Assembly (NCBI GenBank): GCA_016720835.1
Contig: JADKJW010000001.1
Location: forward strand, 1-64,000
DNA length: 64,000 nucleotides
Direction: 5' to 3'
Source: Ignavibacteria bacterium
GTDB taxonomy: Bacteria; Bacteroidota; Ignavibacteria; SZUA-365
Every line of letters starts with the position of its first letter. Within the stretch, counting starts at the first letter, position 1. Below the pieces are notes generated by a model. That model saw only the letters and a program-made list of their open reading frames with translations, was not told the DNA's origin and ran no database searches. The position numbers and the translations under genes were made by a program. Shown piece by piece: positions 17,193 to 26,221 of the stretch.

Positions 17193-17606
17193 TCAATGCG
17201 CCGCGAGATACGGCACGATGCGCGCGCGGATCTCGTCGCGCACGCGGCGGAACACCGCCATGATCTCCTCCTCCGCGCCCGTGGCCTCCGCCGGATCGTC
17301 GAAGCCGATGTGCACCCGATGCCCTGATCCGAGCCACAGCGGACAGTGCAGCTCGGCATTGCCGCACACGGTGATGACAAGATCGAGCGGCACGTCCTGG
17401 AAGACGTCCACATGCGTCGACGTATGCGATGAGATATCGATCCCGATCTCCGCCATGGCGGCGACCGCGCGGGGGTGGACGATCGACGGCGCCGTGCCGG
17501 CGGAGTAGGCCGTCCACTGCTCGCCGAGCTCATGGTTCACGATGCCCTCCGCCATCTGGGAGCGGCAGGAATTCCCCGTGCAGAGAAAGAGGACGGAGCG
17601 TGTCAT
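17193..17606 (-). CDS. arsC: Arsenate reductase, low-molecular-weight phosphatase type
   Basis: A 137-residue cytoplasmic enzyme with the P-loop CTGNSCRSQMAEG near the N-terminus and the additional cysteines VCGNAELHCP used in the thioredoxin-coupled triple-cysteine mechanism. It reduces arsenate to arsenite for export by Acr3. The start at 17606 forms an ATGA overlap with the arsM stop; an ATG at 17618 is possible but would overlap arsM further. Last gene of the arsR-acr3-arsM-arsC operon. Confidence 0.92.
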   Translation of the reverse strand: MTRSVLFLCTGNSCRSQMAEGIVNHELGEQWTAYSAGTAPSIVHPRAVAAMAEIGIDISSHTSTHVDVFQDVPLDLVITVCGNAELHCPLWLGSGHRVHIGFDDPAEATGAEEEIMAVFRRVRDEIRARIVPYLAAH

Positions 17607-18406
17607 TTCGGCATCCATCCCTTCACCGTGACGCTGAGGAGGCGCGCATTGTTCATGGTTCGTTCGCTCTCGGGCAGCGAAGCGGTGAGCGCCTGCAGCG
17701 TGGCATCGGGGATGTCGATGACTTTCTCCTTCACCACCTGCACGTTTTCGAAACCTGCGCCCGAGATGAGCCCCAGGTACTCCGGCTTCTGAATCGCGCC
17801 GGAGACGCAGCCCGCGTAGAGTTCCGCAACCTGCTGCAGCGACGCCGGAATCTCGCCTTCGAGCACGATGTCCGACACGCAGAAATGGCCGCCGGGCTTG
17901 AGCACGCGCGCGATCTCGGCGAAAGCCTGGCGCTTTCCGGGCACGAGATTGAGCACGCAGTTGGAGATGACCACGTCGACGGAATCGCTCTCGACGGGCA
18001 TGCTCTCGATCTCGCCGAAACGGAAATCGACATGCGCCATGCCGAGCTTCCGCTTGTTCACGTTGGCGCGCTCGATCATTTCGGGCGTCATGTCGACGCC
18101 GATGACCGTGCCTTCCGGACCCGTGAGCGTGGCCGCGATGAACACGTCGTTGCCCGCGCCGCTGCCGAGATCGAGGACGGTCATGCCCTTCTCGATGCCC
18201 GCGTGCTCGGTCGGCAGGCCGCAGCCGAGACCGAGATCGGCCTCCGGCGCGTAGCCCTTCAGACCGCTGTAATCATCGGACATGACGGTGTAGGTGTCGC
18301 CGCAGCAGGTGGACTGCGGTCCGCAGCACGACGCCGCCGAGTCCATCGACGCGGCGATTTCGGCGTAGCGGTCCTTGACGACGAGTTTCAATTCTTCGGG
18401 TTTCAT
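17603..18406 (-). CDS. arsM: Arsenite S-adenosylmethionine methyltransferase
   Basis: A 267-residue class I methyltransferase. The SAM-binding loop is VLDLGSGAGNDVF. Arsenic-binding cysteines typical of ArsM are present: an N-terminal CCGPQSTCCGD segment, SNCVLNLVP and ELYAGCVSGA. It should methylate As(III) to mono- and dimethylated forms. It lies between acr3 and arsC in one operon and is translationally coupled to arsC. Confidence 0.93.
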   Translation of the reverse strand: MKPEELKLVVKDRYAEIAASMDSAASCCGPQSTCCGDTYTVMSDDYSGLKGYAPEADLGLGCGLPTEHAGIEKGMTVLDLGSGAGNDVFIAATLTGPEGTVIGVDMTPEMIERANVNKRKLGMAHVDFRFGEIESMPVESDSVDVVISNCVLNLVPGKRQAFAEIARVLKPGGHFCVSDIVLEGEIPASLQQVAELYAGCVSGAIQKPEYLGLISGAGFENVQVVKEKVIDIPDATLQALTASLPESERTMNNARLLSVTVKGWMPK

Positions 18407-18451
18407 GACAGGTGCATCCTTGCATGGGTGGGAGTGAACTCTGTGGACAGG

Positions 18452-19507
18452 TCAGGCGACCGCTTCGGGAAAGTAGCGGCGCCGGAACGCGAGCGAGACG
18501 TTGACGAGAGCGACGAGCACGGGCACCTCGATGAGCGGTCCGATGACCGCCGCGAAGGCCGCGCCCGAGTTGATGCCGAATACCGCCACGGCGACGGCGA
18601 TGGCGAGCTCGAAGTTGTTGCTCGCGGCGGTGAAGGAGAGCGCGGCAGTTTTCGGATAGTCCGCTCCGATTTTCCGTCCCAGCCAGAACGACACGAGGAA
18701 CATCACGACGAAGTAGATCAGCAGCGGCACGGCGATGCGGAGCACGTCGAGTGGCAGCTGCACGATGGTCTCCCCTTTCAGCGAGAACATCACGAAAATG
18801 GTGAAGAGCAGCGCCACGAGCGTGACGGGCGAGATGGCGGGAATGAAGCGCGTGTGATACCATTCCCGGCCCTTCGCCTTGACGAGCGCGAAGCGCGTGA
18901 GGGCGCCGGCGAGAAACGGGATGCCGAGGTAGACGAACACCGATTCGGCGATCTGCCCCATCGACACGTCCACCACGCTCCCCTGCATGCCGAACCACTT
19001 CGGCAGCACCGTGATGAAGACCCACGCGTACACCGAGTAGAGAAGGACCTGGAAGATGGAGTTGAACGCGACGAGTCCCGCGGCGTATTCCGGATCGCCC
19101 TTCGCGAGATCGTTCCACACGATGACCATCGCGATGCAGCGCGCGAGGCCGATCATGATCACGCCCGCCATGTACTCGGGCATGTCGCCGAGAAAGACCA
19201 CAGCCAGCACGAACATGAGAATGGGGCCGATGAACCAGTTCTGCGCGAGCGAAAGCGCAAGCACACGCACGTTCCGGAACACTTCGCCCAGGTCCTCGTA
19301 GCGCACCTTTGCGAGGGGCGGGTACATCATCAGCATCAGGCCGATGGCGATCGGGATGTTGGTGGTGCCGCTAAGGAAACGGCCCCAGAACCCGGCGATG
19401 CCCGGAAAGAAATGCCCCCACGCCACGCCGGCGAGCATGGCGAGAAAAATCCACAGGGTGAGGTAACGGTCGAGAAATGACAGGCGGCGCGTCAGTGACT
19501 GGTCCAT
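18452..19507 (-). CDS. acr3: Arsenite efflux permease of the ACR3 family
   Basis: A 351-residue protein with ten predicted transmembrane segments. Family landmarks include PIAIGLMLMMYPPLAKVRYE and the conserved cysteine region GLARCIAMVIVWNDLA, where the metalloid thiol ligand sits. It exports As(III) across the inner membrane. The start at 19507 (MDQSLTRRL) lies 7 bp after the arsR stop, so both genes are transcribed together. Also annotated as arsB in some genomes, but this is the ACR3 and not the ArsB fold. Confidence 0.93.
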   Translation of the reverse strand: MDQSLTRRLSFLDRYLTLWIFLAMLAGVAWGHFFPGIAGFWGRFLSGTTNIPIAIGLMLMMYPPLAKVRYEDLGEVFRNVRVLALSLAQNWFIGPILMFVLAVVFLGDMPEYMAGVIMIGLARCIAMVIVWNDLAKGDPEYAAGLVAFNSIFQVLLYSVYAWVFITVLPKWFGMQGSVVDVSMGQIAESVFVYLGIPFLAGALTRFALVKAKGREWYHTRFIPAISPVTLVALLFTIFVMFSLKGETIVQLPLDVLRIAVPLLIYFVVMFLVSFWLGRKIGADYPKTAALSFTAASNNFELAIAVAVAVFGINSGAAFAAVIGPLIEVPVLVALVNVSLAFRRRYFPEAVA

Positions 19508-19514
19508 GTCGGTC

Positions 19515-19868
19515 TCAGGATATTTGTACGAGCGAAGGCGCGCAGACGCAGGCGGTGCGCTGCAGCATGTCGCGGTCGGATGCGAGTTGTGGTACGCGTT
19601 CAAGCGACGCGCGCAATTCCCTGTAGACGCCATGTTCCAGGTCGCAGCAGGGCGTGAGCGCGTAGTGCATCCACTGTCCGTTGCGCCGCGCCTTCACGAC
19701 GCCGGCATTGCGCAGGAAGGTGAGATGCCTCGAGACACGCGCCTGCGGAATCTCGAGCACGCGCTCGATGTCGCACACGCACAACTCCCCCGCCTCGAGC
19801 AGCAGCGCGACGATGCGCACCCTGTTCGGATCGGCGAGAGCTTTGAAAAATGTGACCAGTGTATCCAT
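19515..19868 (-). CDS. arsR: ArsR-family arsenic-responsive repressor
   Basis: A 117-residue winged-helix repressor. The As(III)-binding motif ELCVCDIERVL of classical ArsR is intact, followed by the DNA-recognition helix IPQARVSRHLTFLRNAGVV. More cysteines near the C-terminus (TPCCDLEHG, CVCAP) may add ligands. First gene of the arsR-acr3-arsM-arsC operon; a perfect palindrome lies 11-36 bp upstream of its start, so autoregulation relieved by arsenite is expected. Confidence 0.92.
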   Translation of the reverse strand: MDTLVTFFKALADPNRVRIVALLLEAGELCVCDIERVLEIPQARVSRHLTFLRNAGVVKARRNGQWMHYALTPCCDLEHGVYRELRASLERVPQLASDRDMLQRTACVCAPSLVQIS

Positions 19869-19878
19869 GCGACATCTG

Positions 19879-19904
19879 CGTATATTCGTATATGCGAATA
19901 TACG
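19879..19904. promoter_or_regulatory. Probable ArsR operator palindrome
   Basis: CGTATATTCG and CGAATATACG form a perfect 10-bp inverted repeat around a 6-nt centre (TATATG), immediately upstream of the second arsR. AT-rich and placed where the promoter core should lie. Confidence 0.75.
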
Positions 19905-20000
19905 GATACATCCCGGGAAGTTGCAACACCCCTACGTGAATCAGCATAATCGAGGCAGTCTGGCCTTCATTGCCACTCCCTCCTCCCTCCTCCCTCCTCC

Positions 20001-20810
20001 CTACTCCCCGCCCCTCTCCACCAGCAGCGCGCCGGTACGAAATAGCAGCTGCTGGCGCCACCCCGGAAGCTCGGGGAATGCACAGCCGCGCGCATGGAAC
20101 CAGAGTATGACGTCAAAGGGATCGATCGAGGCGCAGGCGTCGGAATCCGAATCGATGAAGGTTTCGTAATTCGCCGCGACGGGCGTCCACCGCAGCGGCA
20201 GGCGCGGCGAACGGGAGAGGCGCCAGGCCGCGAGTCTCGCCAGGCGGCGAGGGAAAATCCGCAAGGCCCGGAACAACGGGGCGTTCAGGATGGGCATGAA
20301 GAATTTCACCGCCCTCAAGCGTGGCGGCAGATCGGCATAGGAGCGCACGCGCAGTCCGTGCGGCGCCCAGGGACGCACGTACCACGAAGGCAGCAGCAGC
20401 GCGCGTCCGCCCGGCGCGAGCACGCGGTGGAGCTCCTCCAGCGCGCGCTCCGGATCGTGCACGTGTTCGAGCGTGTGCAGGGTCAGCACGGCGCCGAAGG
20501 ACCTGTCGGCGAAGGGCAGCGCCACGGCGCTTGCAGCCGCGAAGGGTTTCCCGATCCACGCCGCGCAGTTGCGGCTGATGTCCACGCCAACATACCTCTC
20601 GACGCGGTTCTGGTAGGGCGCATGGCCGCAGCCGACCTCGAGCACGGAAGCTCCGCGCGCATCGGCATCGCGCAGAAACGCCTCCACCAGCGCGCGCTCC
20701 CAGTCCTCGCGCCCCTCGCAGAAGGCCGCGTCCGGCTCGGCGCCGGGCGCGTACACCTCGTCGTAGAATCTGCGCGCGCCCGGAGGGGCGGAAATCGGAC
20801 TGCGGGTCAT
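20001..20810 (-). CDS. SAM-dependent methyltransferase (class I, Methyltransf_11-like)
   Basis: A 269-residue protein with a Rossmann methyltransferase core: VLEVGCGHAPYQ (motif I), YVGVDIS, a LTLHTLEHVHDPERALEELHRVL block and LAPGGRALLLPSW. The C-terminal third is arginine-rich and ends with a membrane-associated-looking segment. The gene starts 1 bp after the stop of the C25 peptidase gene, so it is almost certainly co-transcribed with the surface/glycan cluster. A small-molecule or lipid-linked sugar substrate is plausible but not shown. Confidence 0.8.
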   Translation of the reverse strand: MTRSPISAPPGARRFYDEVYAPGAEPDAAFCEGREDWERALVEAFLRDADARGASVLEVGCGHAPYQNRVERYVGVDISRNCAAWIGKPFAAASAVALPFADRSFGAVLTLHTLEHVHDPERALEELHRVLAPGGRALLLPSWYVRPWAPHGLRVRSYADLPPRLRAVKFFMPILNAPLFRALRIFPRRLARLAAWRLSRSPRLPLRWTPVAANYETFIDSDSDACASIDPFDVILWFHARGCAFPELPGWRQQLLFRTGALLVERGGE

Positions 20811-20811
20811 G

Positions 20812-23800
20812 TCAGCGGAGGATGGCGACCTTTTCGACACTCTCCACGGCGCGCCCGCCGCGCATGATGCGCAACGTGTAGAAGTACACGCCGTTGGCGA
20901 GCTCTGAACCGTCCGCGTCGCGACCATCCCAGTGGATGCGGTTGAAACCGATGTTCAATTCCGATGCCGCGATCGGAATTTCGCGAAGCAGCCTCCCCGC
21001 GACGGTGTAGATTCGCACGCGCCCGCCCTCCGGCGCGCTGGCGCCGAGAATGCGGAACGTGATGTCCGTGGCTCCGCGCGACGGATTCGGATAGGCGAGG
21101 ACTTCGTCTATGCGATCCTCGAGCGTGACGTAGAAGCGGACCTGGTATGGCACGGTGTCGGCGGAATTGCCGCTGGCGTCGCGCCCGCTCACCGCGAGGG
21201 TGTGCAGACGCGGACCCGGGCTTGAAGGCCGCAGATCAGGAGTGAAACGGATTCTCGCCTTCTCCCGGCCGCCGCCGCCCAGCGTGTATTCGAGCAGCGG
21301 ATTGGCGTTCAGCCAGACGCGCCGCCCGTCGAGAAAGATCTGGATGCCGGACGTGTCCGTCACCGGCAGCGGACTGTCGTCGAACAGCTTGATGGTGATG
21401 ACCGGCTCGGGAGCGACGTAATCGTTGTCGGCGATCTCGACGTCGTCGAAACGCACTTGCAGGTCGGGAATGGCGCCGTCCTTGGAGATGCGGATGCGGC
21501 GGGAGTACACGTCGTTCTCGTAATAGTACTCGAGCAGGCGGTTGCCGGGATTCACGTCGAGATCGTAGCGGAACTCGCCGCGCACACCCGCGGTCGGCAG
21601 CGAAAATTCGACGCGCGCGTGCATGCCGCGGCCCGCCGGAAGCATCGGGATGAGGCCCGTCACGATGCGCGCGCCCGTGGCGAGCGGCATGGCGAGCTGC
21701 ACCGGGAGATTCTGTACCTCCGCGCTGCCCGCATTGTACACATCGGCGGTGACGGTGACCGGCGTGCCCTCCTCCACGCTGTCCGCGGAGGCGGAGACGA
21801 CCTGGCTGGTGATGCCGATTTCCGGGAAACGCGACTCCCTGCTCATACCCAATGCGCGCAACAGCGGAGTTCCCGCATTGAGCGAATCGACAAGCACGGC
21901 CTGCAGCCTGATGAAGGGATGCAGCGATGCGGGCACGATGGCGTCCAGCGCGAGCAGCCCTCCGCCCGTCGCGCCGTCGAACGTCGCGAGCAGCGTGTCG
22001 CGGTCCTGCCCCGCACCGTACACGCGGAGGTCCACACGCGAGGAGGACCCGTTCTCCACCTCCCAGAGCACGCGGTCCCAGGAGTTCGCGGGACCAATGA
22101 CGGACGACGTGACCGTGCCGCGGAGGGCGTGCACGGTGACGGTGTCCTTCGCCTGCGCAATGCCGTAGCGCGCCCACATTTCCTTCGCGCGGCCGGGTCT
22201 GCCTTTCGATCCGATGAAGGCATAGGAATCGTTGAAGCCGAGACTGTCGATGAGCCGCGCACCGAAGCGCTTCAGGGCGTCCTTCAGCGCCGGGATGATG
22301 TTCGTGCCTCCGGGAAGCACCGGCGGATACCCGTTCGCGTCTTCCTTCACCGCCACCGCGATGGTGCGCGCCGCGGGGACCTGATCGAGATACGCGGCCA
22401 TGGCGGTGGCGTTCGCGCGGTCCGCGTACGTGTCGAACAGCGCCGTATCCACCACGGCGCCCGATGCGGAATCGATCACCGCGATGTGAAAGCCGCGTCC
22501 CTGATCCGTCCCGCGGGTCAAGGCCCATTCCTTCCCGTCGACGCGCAGGGCGGCGCCGTTGATTTCCACTTGATTGGCGCCCGCCGACAGCACATCGACG
22601 CGTACCGGACGCTGCCCGAGCGTCACGCCGCCCTTCCCCGGAAGCACCGTCACCGCATCCAGCGCGCAGGCCGCGAACTGCGCAGAATCCGCGATGCGCC
22701 AGTCTTCGGAAAACTTCGACGTGTCGATCGTGAACGCGCGCGAGGCGGACCAGGGTTCCGGACCCGCGTTTGTCACCATGCGGGATCGCCACCAGTTCGT
22801 CCCGCGCCTGCCCGCGGGAGGCGTCCAGTCGAACCACGTGTACACGGGTTCGACGGCGCGGATGAGCGATTCCGCGGCAATGAACGAGGGCATCGGATCG
22901 ATCTGCACTTCAATGCGCGGATTTTCGGATGCGGGCGGCACTTCCGAAGGATTCGCGACCACGAAGGTCACCGGGACGGCCGCGGGACTGACGAGGGCAT
23001 GGTCCTCGGGGAAGATTTGCCGCACGCCGCGCGGTTGCACATTGCGCGTAATGCTCGCGCTGTTGTTGCCGAGGCGCGCTTCATTCGCGGAATCCGGGGT
23101 GGCGACGCGCACGGTGATCGTGACGGGCCCCACGGCGTCGCGGAAATCGTATGTCCATTCCTGCAGGGTGCGCAGGGCGAACGGCGGGAGGCGCCGCGTG
23201 TTCGAGAACAGCACCTGCGCGCCCTGTTCGACGGCGACGGAAACGTCCACGCTGTCCGTGAGACAGCGGCCGTAGTTCGCCAGCACCGCGCTGATGCGGG
23301 TCGGCTGCAACTGGGTGATGATCTCCGGAAGGGTTGCGATGTCCCGCGCCTCGACGGCGAGGTCCACGCCCTTCGCGAGCGGCAGATGCGTGGCGGGATC
23401 GCCGAACAGGGCGTACTGGAGCACCGTGTTGCGGGTGTACGCGTCGCCGGGGCCGGTGGATGCGATGAGCCGGTTCTTCGCGTAGGTGGTCATCTCGCCG
23501 TAGGTGGCGTGATTGCGGACGAGCATCGATTCGAACAGCCCGTCGCTGAGCGTCTCGTCGTGGCCGAGGTCGCCGAGCCCCGACGTGCCGTACGTGGCGA
23601 TGGCGCCATTGTCGCGCTCGAGGATGAAGCGTTCGTTCAGGCCCGTTTCATACGGCTCCGCGAAGTGGGCGGTGTTGCAGGACATGGTGACGAAGAACAG
23701 GTATTTCCCCTTCAGCGAAAAAATGTCGGGCCGCTCCACGCCCACGTCGATGATGCGCGAGCCGCCGTGCCCGACGAAGTAGAACCAGTTGACCCCGCGG

Positions 23801-26211
23801 TTGGCCTCGCTCACCAGCGTGTCAAGATCGTCGTAGGTGACCGGAAGCGTCGGGTTGCTCTTGACGATGAGGCGCGGCTCGAGGCAGAACGGGGTGAGCC
23901 AGTCCCTGATGACGCCGTTGATGAACGGCTTCAGGTACCAGTCCTGCTCGCTCTGGTACTTGCCGCCCACGGAGAGGAGGAAGCGGTTGTCCCGCGCGCT
24001 CGGGGGCAGCGCCTCGTATTCGATGACCTTGTCCACCACGGCCTGCGCCTCGTCGAGCGTCTTCGCGGGGATTCGTCCGAGGCTCAAGACAGGCGCGTAA
24101 TCATTCAGGGTGTCGGACAGCGCCGCGTAGTAATTGTCCGCCGCCGGATTGCCCCAGGCGGGGACAAAATCCTCCATCGACGAGGTCCCCATGCGGAATT
24201 TTCCGTCCCAGCTCGCGTCTCCCATCAACGTCACGAAGCGCGGCGGCCTGCCCGAGACGGCGGCCGCTTCCCGGAGAAACGCGCGAATCGCAACAGGATG
24301 CTTCCGTCCGAAATTGAACAGGTCGTAGAGGTCGTCCACGTCGGCGACGAGCGTCCTCATGCCGTCCTTGCCCGCGCGGTATTGCGCGAGGCGGTCCGCC
24401 GCGGCGCGGAACGCGCGATGCGTCACGACGATGTACTCGGCGTCCTTCGCGAGGACCGCCAGATCGGGCGGCGTCACCAGCGTGAGCGCCGCCGGCGCGA
24501 GCACCGCGGTGTCGGAGTAAAAGATGTACGAGTCCGTATTTCTGATGCCGGCCGATACGCCCGCGTCCGGCGGCGATCCCGTCGCAAGCATCCCGTCCAG
24601 CTGCGCACCCGCCGTGATGTTGATGCCGCGAACCGGCAGGCGGGAAACACCGTTCAGGTCGATACGGCGGCGCGTGGCGGGACCGAGGGTGTCGGGCCTC
24701 GCGGAGGCGTCGAACAGGAATCGATCTCCGAGCGCGACTGTCGGCACGGGATAGACGATCTCCGCCCAATCGACGTACATGCGCTCGATGGAGCAGGTGG
24801 GATTCGAATCCGGACACGCGACGATCTGCGTATTCACGAACACGAGACTGTCGACGCCCGCGCGGAGCAACCCGGCAGGCAGAGGCACGGTCCTGGTGCT
24901 CATCTCGTTGTCGCTGATGTCGTACTCTGTCACCGTCTTGCCGTTCACCGCAACGCGTACGCGGACGGGATTCAACGAGGAGTGCTTGATGCGGAAGGTG
25001 AGGAAGGCCGTGTCCTGCGTGATATGCGGGATGCGGAAGGGAATCACGAGGCTGTCTTTCTTCTGCAGATACCGCCACATCCAGGTCTCCCCGGGGAGGT
25101 ACTCGCTGATGTTGACGTCCGTCTCCTTGTGGTCGCCGAAGTGATACTCGTGATCCTCCTCGAGATGCAGACGCGCGTACGCGGACGTCATGGCGGGAGT
25201 GCCGGGCGGGGTCGCATCCTCGCGCGCGAAACGCCGGCCCGCTTCCCCGCCCCAGCGGAGAAACGCGGCGTTGTCGTCGGACCAGAGATCGAACCACTCC
25301 CCGTCCGCGCCGGCATGCCGGGGGGCGTGGAACTCGAGGTAATCGCCGTCGTCGAAACGGCCGTCGTCCTCGCCCTCCACGCGGATCGGCGCTTCATTGC
25401 CGGACAGGAACACCCTGAACGTGCGCGGATCGATGCCCGCGGTCGCGAGGCCCGCGGCCTCGATCGCGCTTTTCGTCAGGCGGTACACGCCGGCCTCGGT
25501 GAACCGCATTTTCATCATCGACTCGCCCGCCTGGAACCAGCGCGGTGCACTCGCGGACAGCAGGACCGGCTCCGTGCGCCACGCGGACGCATCATCGGCA
25601 TTCAGGATGAACGGATCTTTTAATCCCCGGGATGACTGCATACCGGCGCCGGACACGGCCCCGTCGATCGTGACGTCCACGACCATGGAGCGCACCCACA
25701 CGAGACTTCCGGCGGCGTCCTCGTGGCGCGCGGGACGGAACTCCACCGCCTGCTCGATCAGGCCGTCGCGTTGCAATGGCGCGCTGACGCTGATGGCGGG
25801 CTGCGGTCCCGCCGCCCTGCCGGCGGCGCCCGCGGCGGAAGGTTGCGGAAGAGACACGAGACGGGCGTCGAGACGTTCGTCCTGCTGCTGCCGGACGACG
25901 GCACGGAGCGTCCCGCCCGGCGGCACCGCGAAGGGAAACCGTTTGAATGGAAGGCGCGGACCGCCGTCCTCGTTGCGCCCGACGCAGCCCGCCATGGTCA
26001 CCTGCGAGCACGGGAGATCGTCCGTCGGCGGCAGGATGCGCGGGGCGCTGTTCTCGATGCTGATGCGCCAGCGGTCGGCCGACAGACGCTCGACGCGGAA
26101 GGGTCCGGTCTGCGCCGCGAGGGGAGCGGCGAGCAGCAGCATCCCGATGCAAACGAAAAAGAAGGGCGCGCGCCCCTCCGTGTTCACTGCGTCGCGCAGG
26201 CGCGATGTCAT
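20812..26211 (-). CDS. Giant C25-family (gingipain-type) cysteine peptidase with T9SS sorting domain
   Basis: A 1799-residue exported protein. The start at 26211 gives a signal peptide (FFFVCIGMLLLAAPLAAQ). The middle contains a peptidase C25 domain with the catalytic dyad His815 (YFVGHGGSR) and Cys845 (VTMSCNTAHF), the same order and about the same spacing as in gingipain R. C-terminal to it are Ig-like/CARDB-like beta domains (VDLAVEARDIATLPEI; ITSQVVSASADSVEEGTPVT). The last 80 residues form a FlgD/T9SS type A sorting domain (LAYPNPSRGATDITF, ending ANGVYFYTLRI). It is either a surface protease or a PorU-like protein; the sorting domain argues for cargo. Neighbours are glycan genes and a methyltransferase. 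Confidence 0.88.
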   Translation of the reverse strand: MTSRLRDAVNTEGRAPFFFVCIGMLLLAAPLAAQTGPFRVERLSADRWRISIENSAPRILPPTDDLPCSQVTMAGCVGRNEDGGPRLPFKRFPFAVPPGGTLRAVVRQQQDERLDARLVSLPQPSAAGAAGRAAGPQPAISVSAPLQRDGLIEQAVEFRPARHEDAAGSLVWVRSMVVDVTIDGAVSGAGMQSSRGLKDPFILNADDASAWRTEPVLLSASAPRWFQAGESMMKMRFTEAGVYRLTKSAIEAAGLATAGIDPRTFRVFLSGNEAPIRVEGEDDGRFDDGDYLEFHAPRHAGADGEWFDLWSDDNAAFLRWGGEAGRRFAREDATPPGTPAMTSAYARLHLEEDHEYHFGDHKETDVNISEYLPGETWMWRYLQKKDSLVIPFRIPHITQDTAFLTFRIKHSSLNPVRVRVAVNGKTVTEYDISDNEMSTRTVPLPAGLLRAGVDSLVFVNTQIVACPDSNPTCSIERMYVDWAEIVYPVPTVALGDRFLFDASARPDTLGPATRRRIDLNGVSRLPVRGINITAGAQLDGMLATGSPPDAGVSAGIRNTDSYIFYSDTAVLAPAALTLVTPPDLAVLAKDAEYIVVTHRAFRAAADRLAQYRAGKDGMRTLVADVDDLYDLFNFGRKHPVAIRAFLREAAAVSGRPPRFVTLMGDASWDGKFRMGTSSMEDFVPAWGNPAADNYYAALSDTLNDYAPVLSLGRIPAKTLDEAQAVVDKVIEYEALPPSARDNRFLLSVGGKYQSEQDWYLKPFINGVIRDWLTPFCLEPRLIVKSNPTLPVTYDDLDTLVSEANRGVNWFYFVGHGGSRIIDVGVERPDIFSLKGKYLFFVTMSCNTAHFAEPYETGLNERFILERDNGAIATYGTSGLGDLGHDETLSDGLFESMLVRNHATYGEMTTYAKNRLIASTGPGDAYTRNTVLQYALFGDPATHLPLAKGVDLAVEARDIATLPEIITQLQPTRISAVLANYGRCLTDSVDVSVAVEQGAQVLFSNTRRLPPFALRTLQEWTYDFRDAVGPVTITVRVATPDSANEARLGNNSASITRNVQPRGVRQIFPEDHALVSPAAVPVTFVVANPSEVPPASENPRIEVQIDPMPSFIAAESLIRAVEPVYTWFDWTPPAGRRGTNWWRSRMVTNAGPEPWSASRAFTIDTSKFSEDWRIADSAQFAACALDAVTVLPGKGGVTLGQRPVRVDVLSAGANQVEINGAALRVDGKEWALTRGTDQGRGFHIAVIDSASGAVVDTALFDTYADRANATAMAAYLDQVPAARTIAVAVKEDANGYPPVLPGGTNIIPALKDALKRFGARLIDSLGFNDSYAFIGSKGRPGRAKEMWARYGIAQAKDTVTVHALRGTVTSSVIGPANSWDRVLWEVENGSSSRVDLRVYGAGQDRDTLLATFDGATGGGLLALDAIVPASLHPFIRLQAVLVDSLNAGTPLLRALGMSRESRFPEIGITSQVVSASADSVEEGTPVTVTADVYNAGSAEVQNLPVQLAMPLATGARIVTGLIPMLPAGRGMHARVEFSLPTAGVRGEFRYDLDVNPGNRLLEYYYENDVYSRRIRISKDGAIPDLQVRFDDVEIADNDYVAPEPVITIKLFDDSPLPVTDTSGIQIFLDGRRVWLNANPLLEYTLGGGGREKARIRFTPDLRPSSPGPRLHTLAVSGRDASGNSADTVPYQVRFYVTLEDRIDEVLAYPNPSRGATDITFRILGASAPEGGRVRIYTVAGRLLREIPIAASELNIGFNRIHWDGRDADGSELANGVYFYTLRIMRGGRAVESVEKVAILR

Positions 26212-26221
26212 GGATCGGTCC

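Noticed and set aside
24790..24830. Sequence GGGATTCGAATCC resembling a tRNA T arm
   Set aside because: It lies inside the C25 peptidase gene in frame, and no acceptor or anticodon stem can be formed around it.
20812..26211. Naming the C25 peptidase porU
   Set aside because: It carries a T9SS sorting domain and very long beta-domain extensions and sits apart from other T9SS components, so it is called only C25 family.
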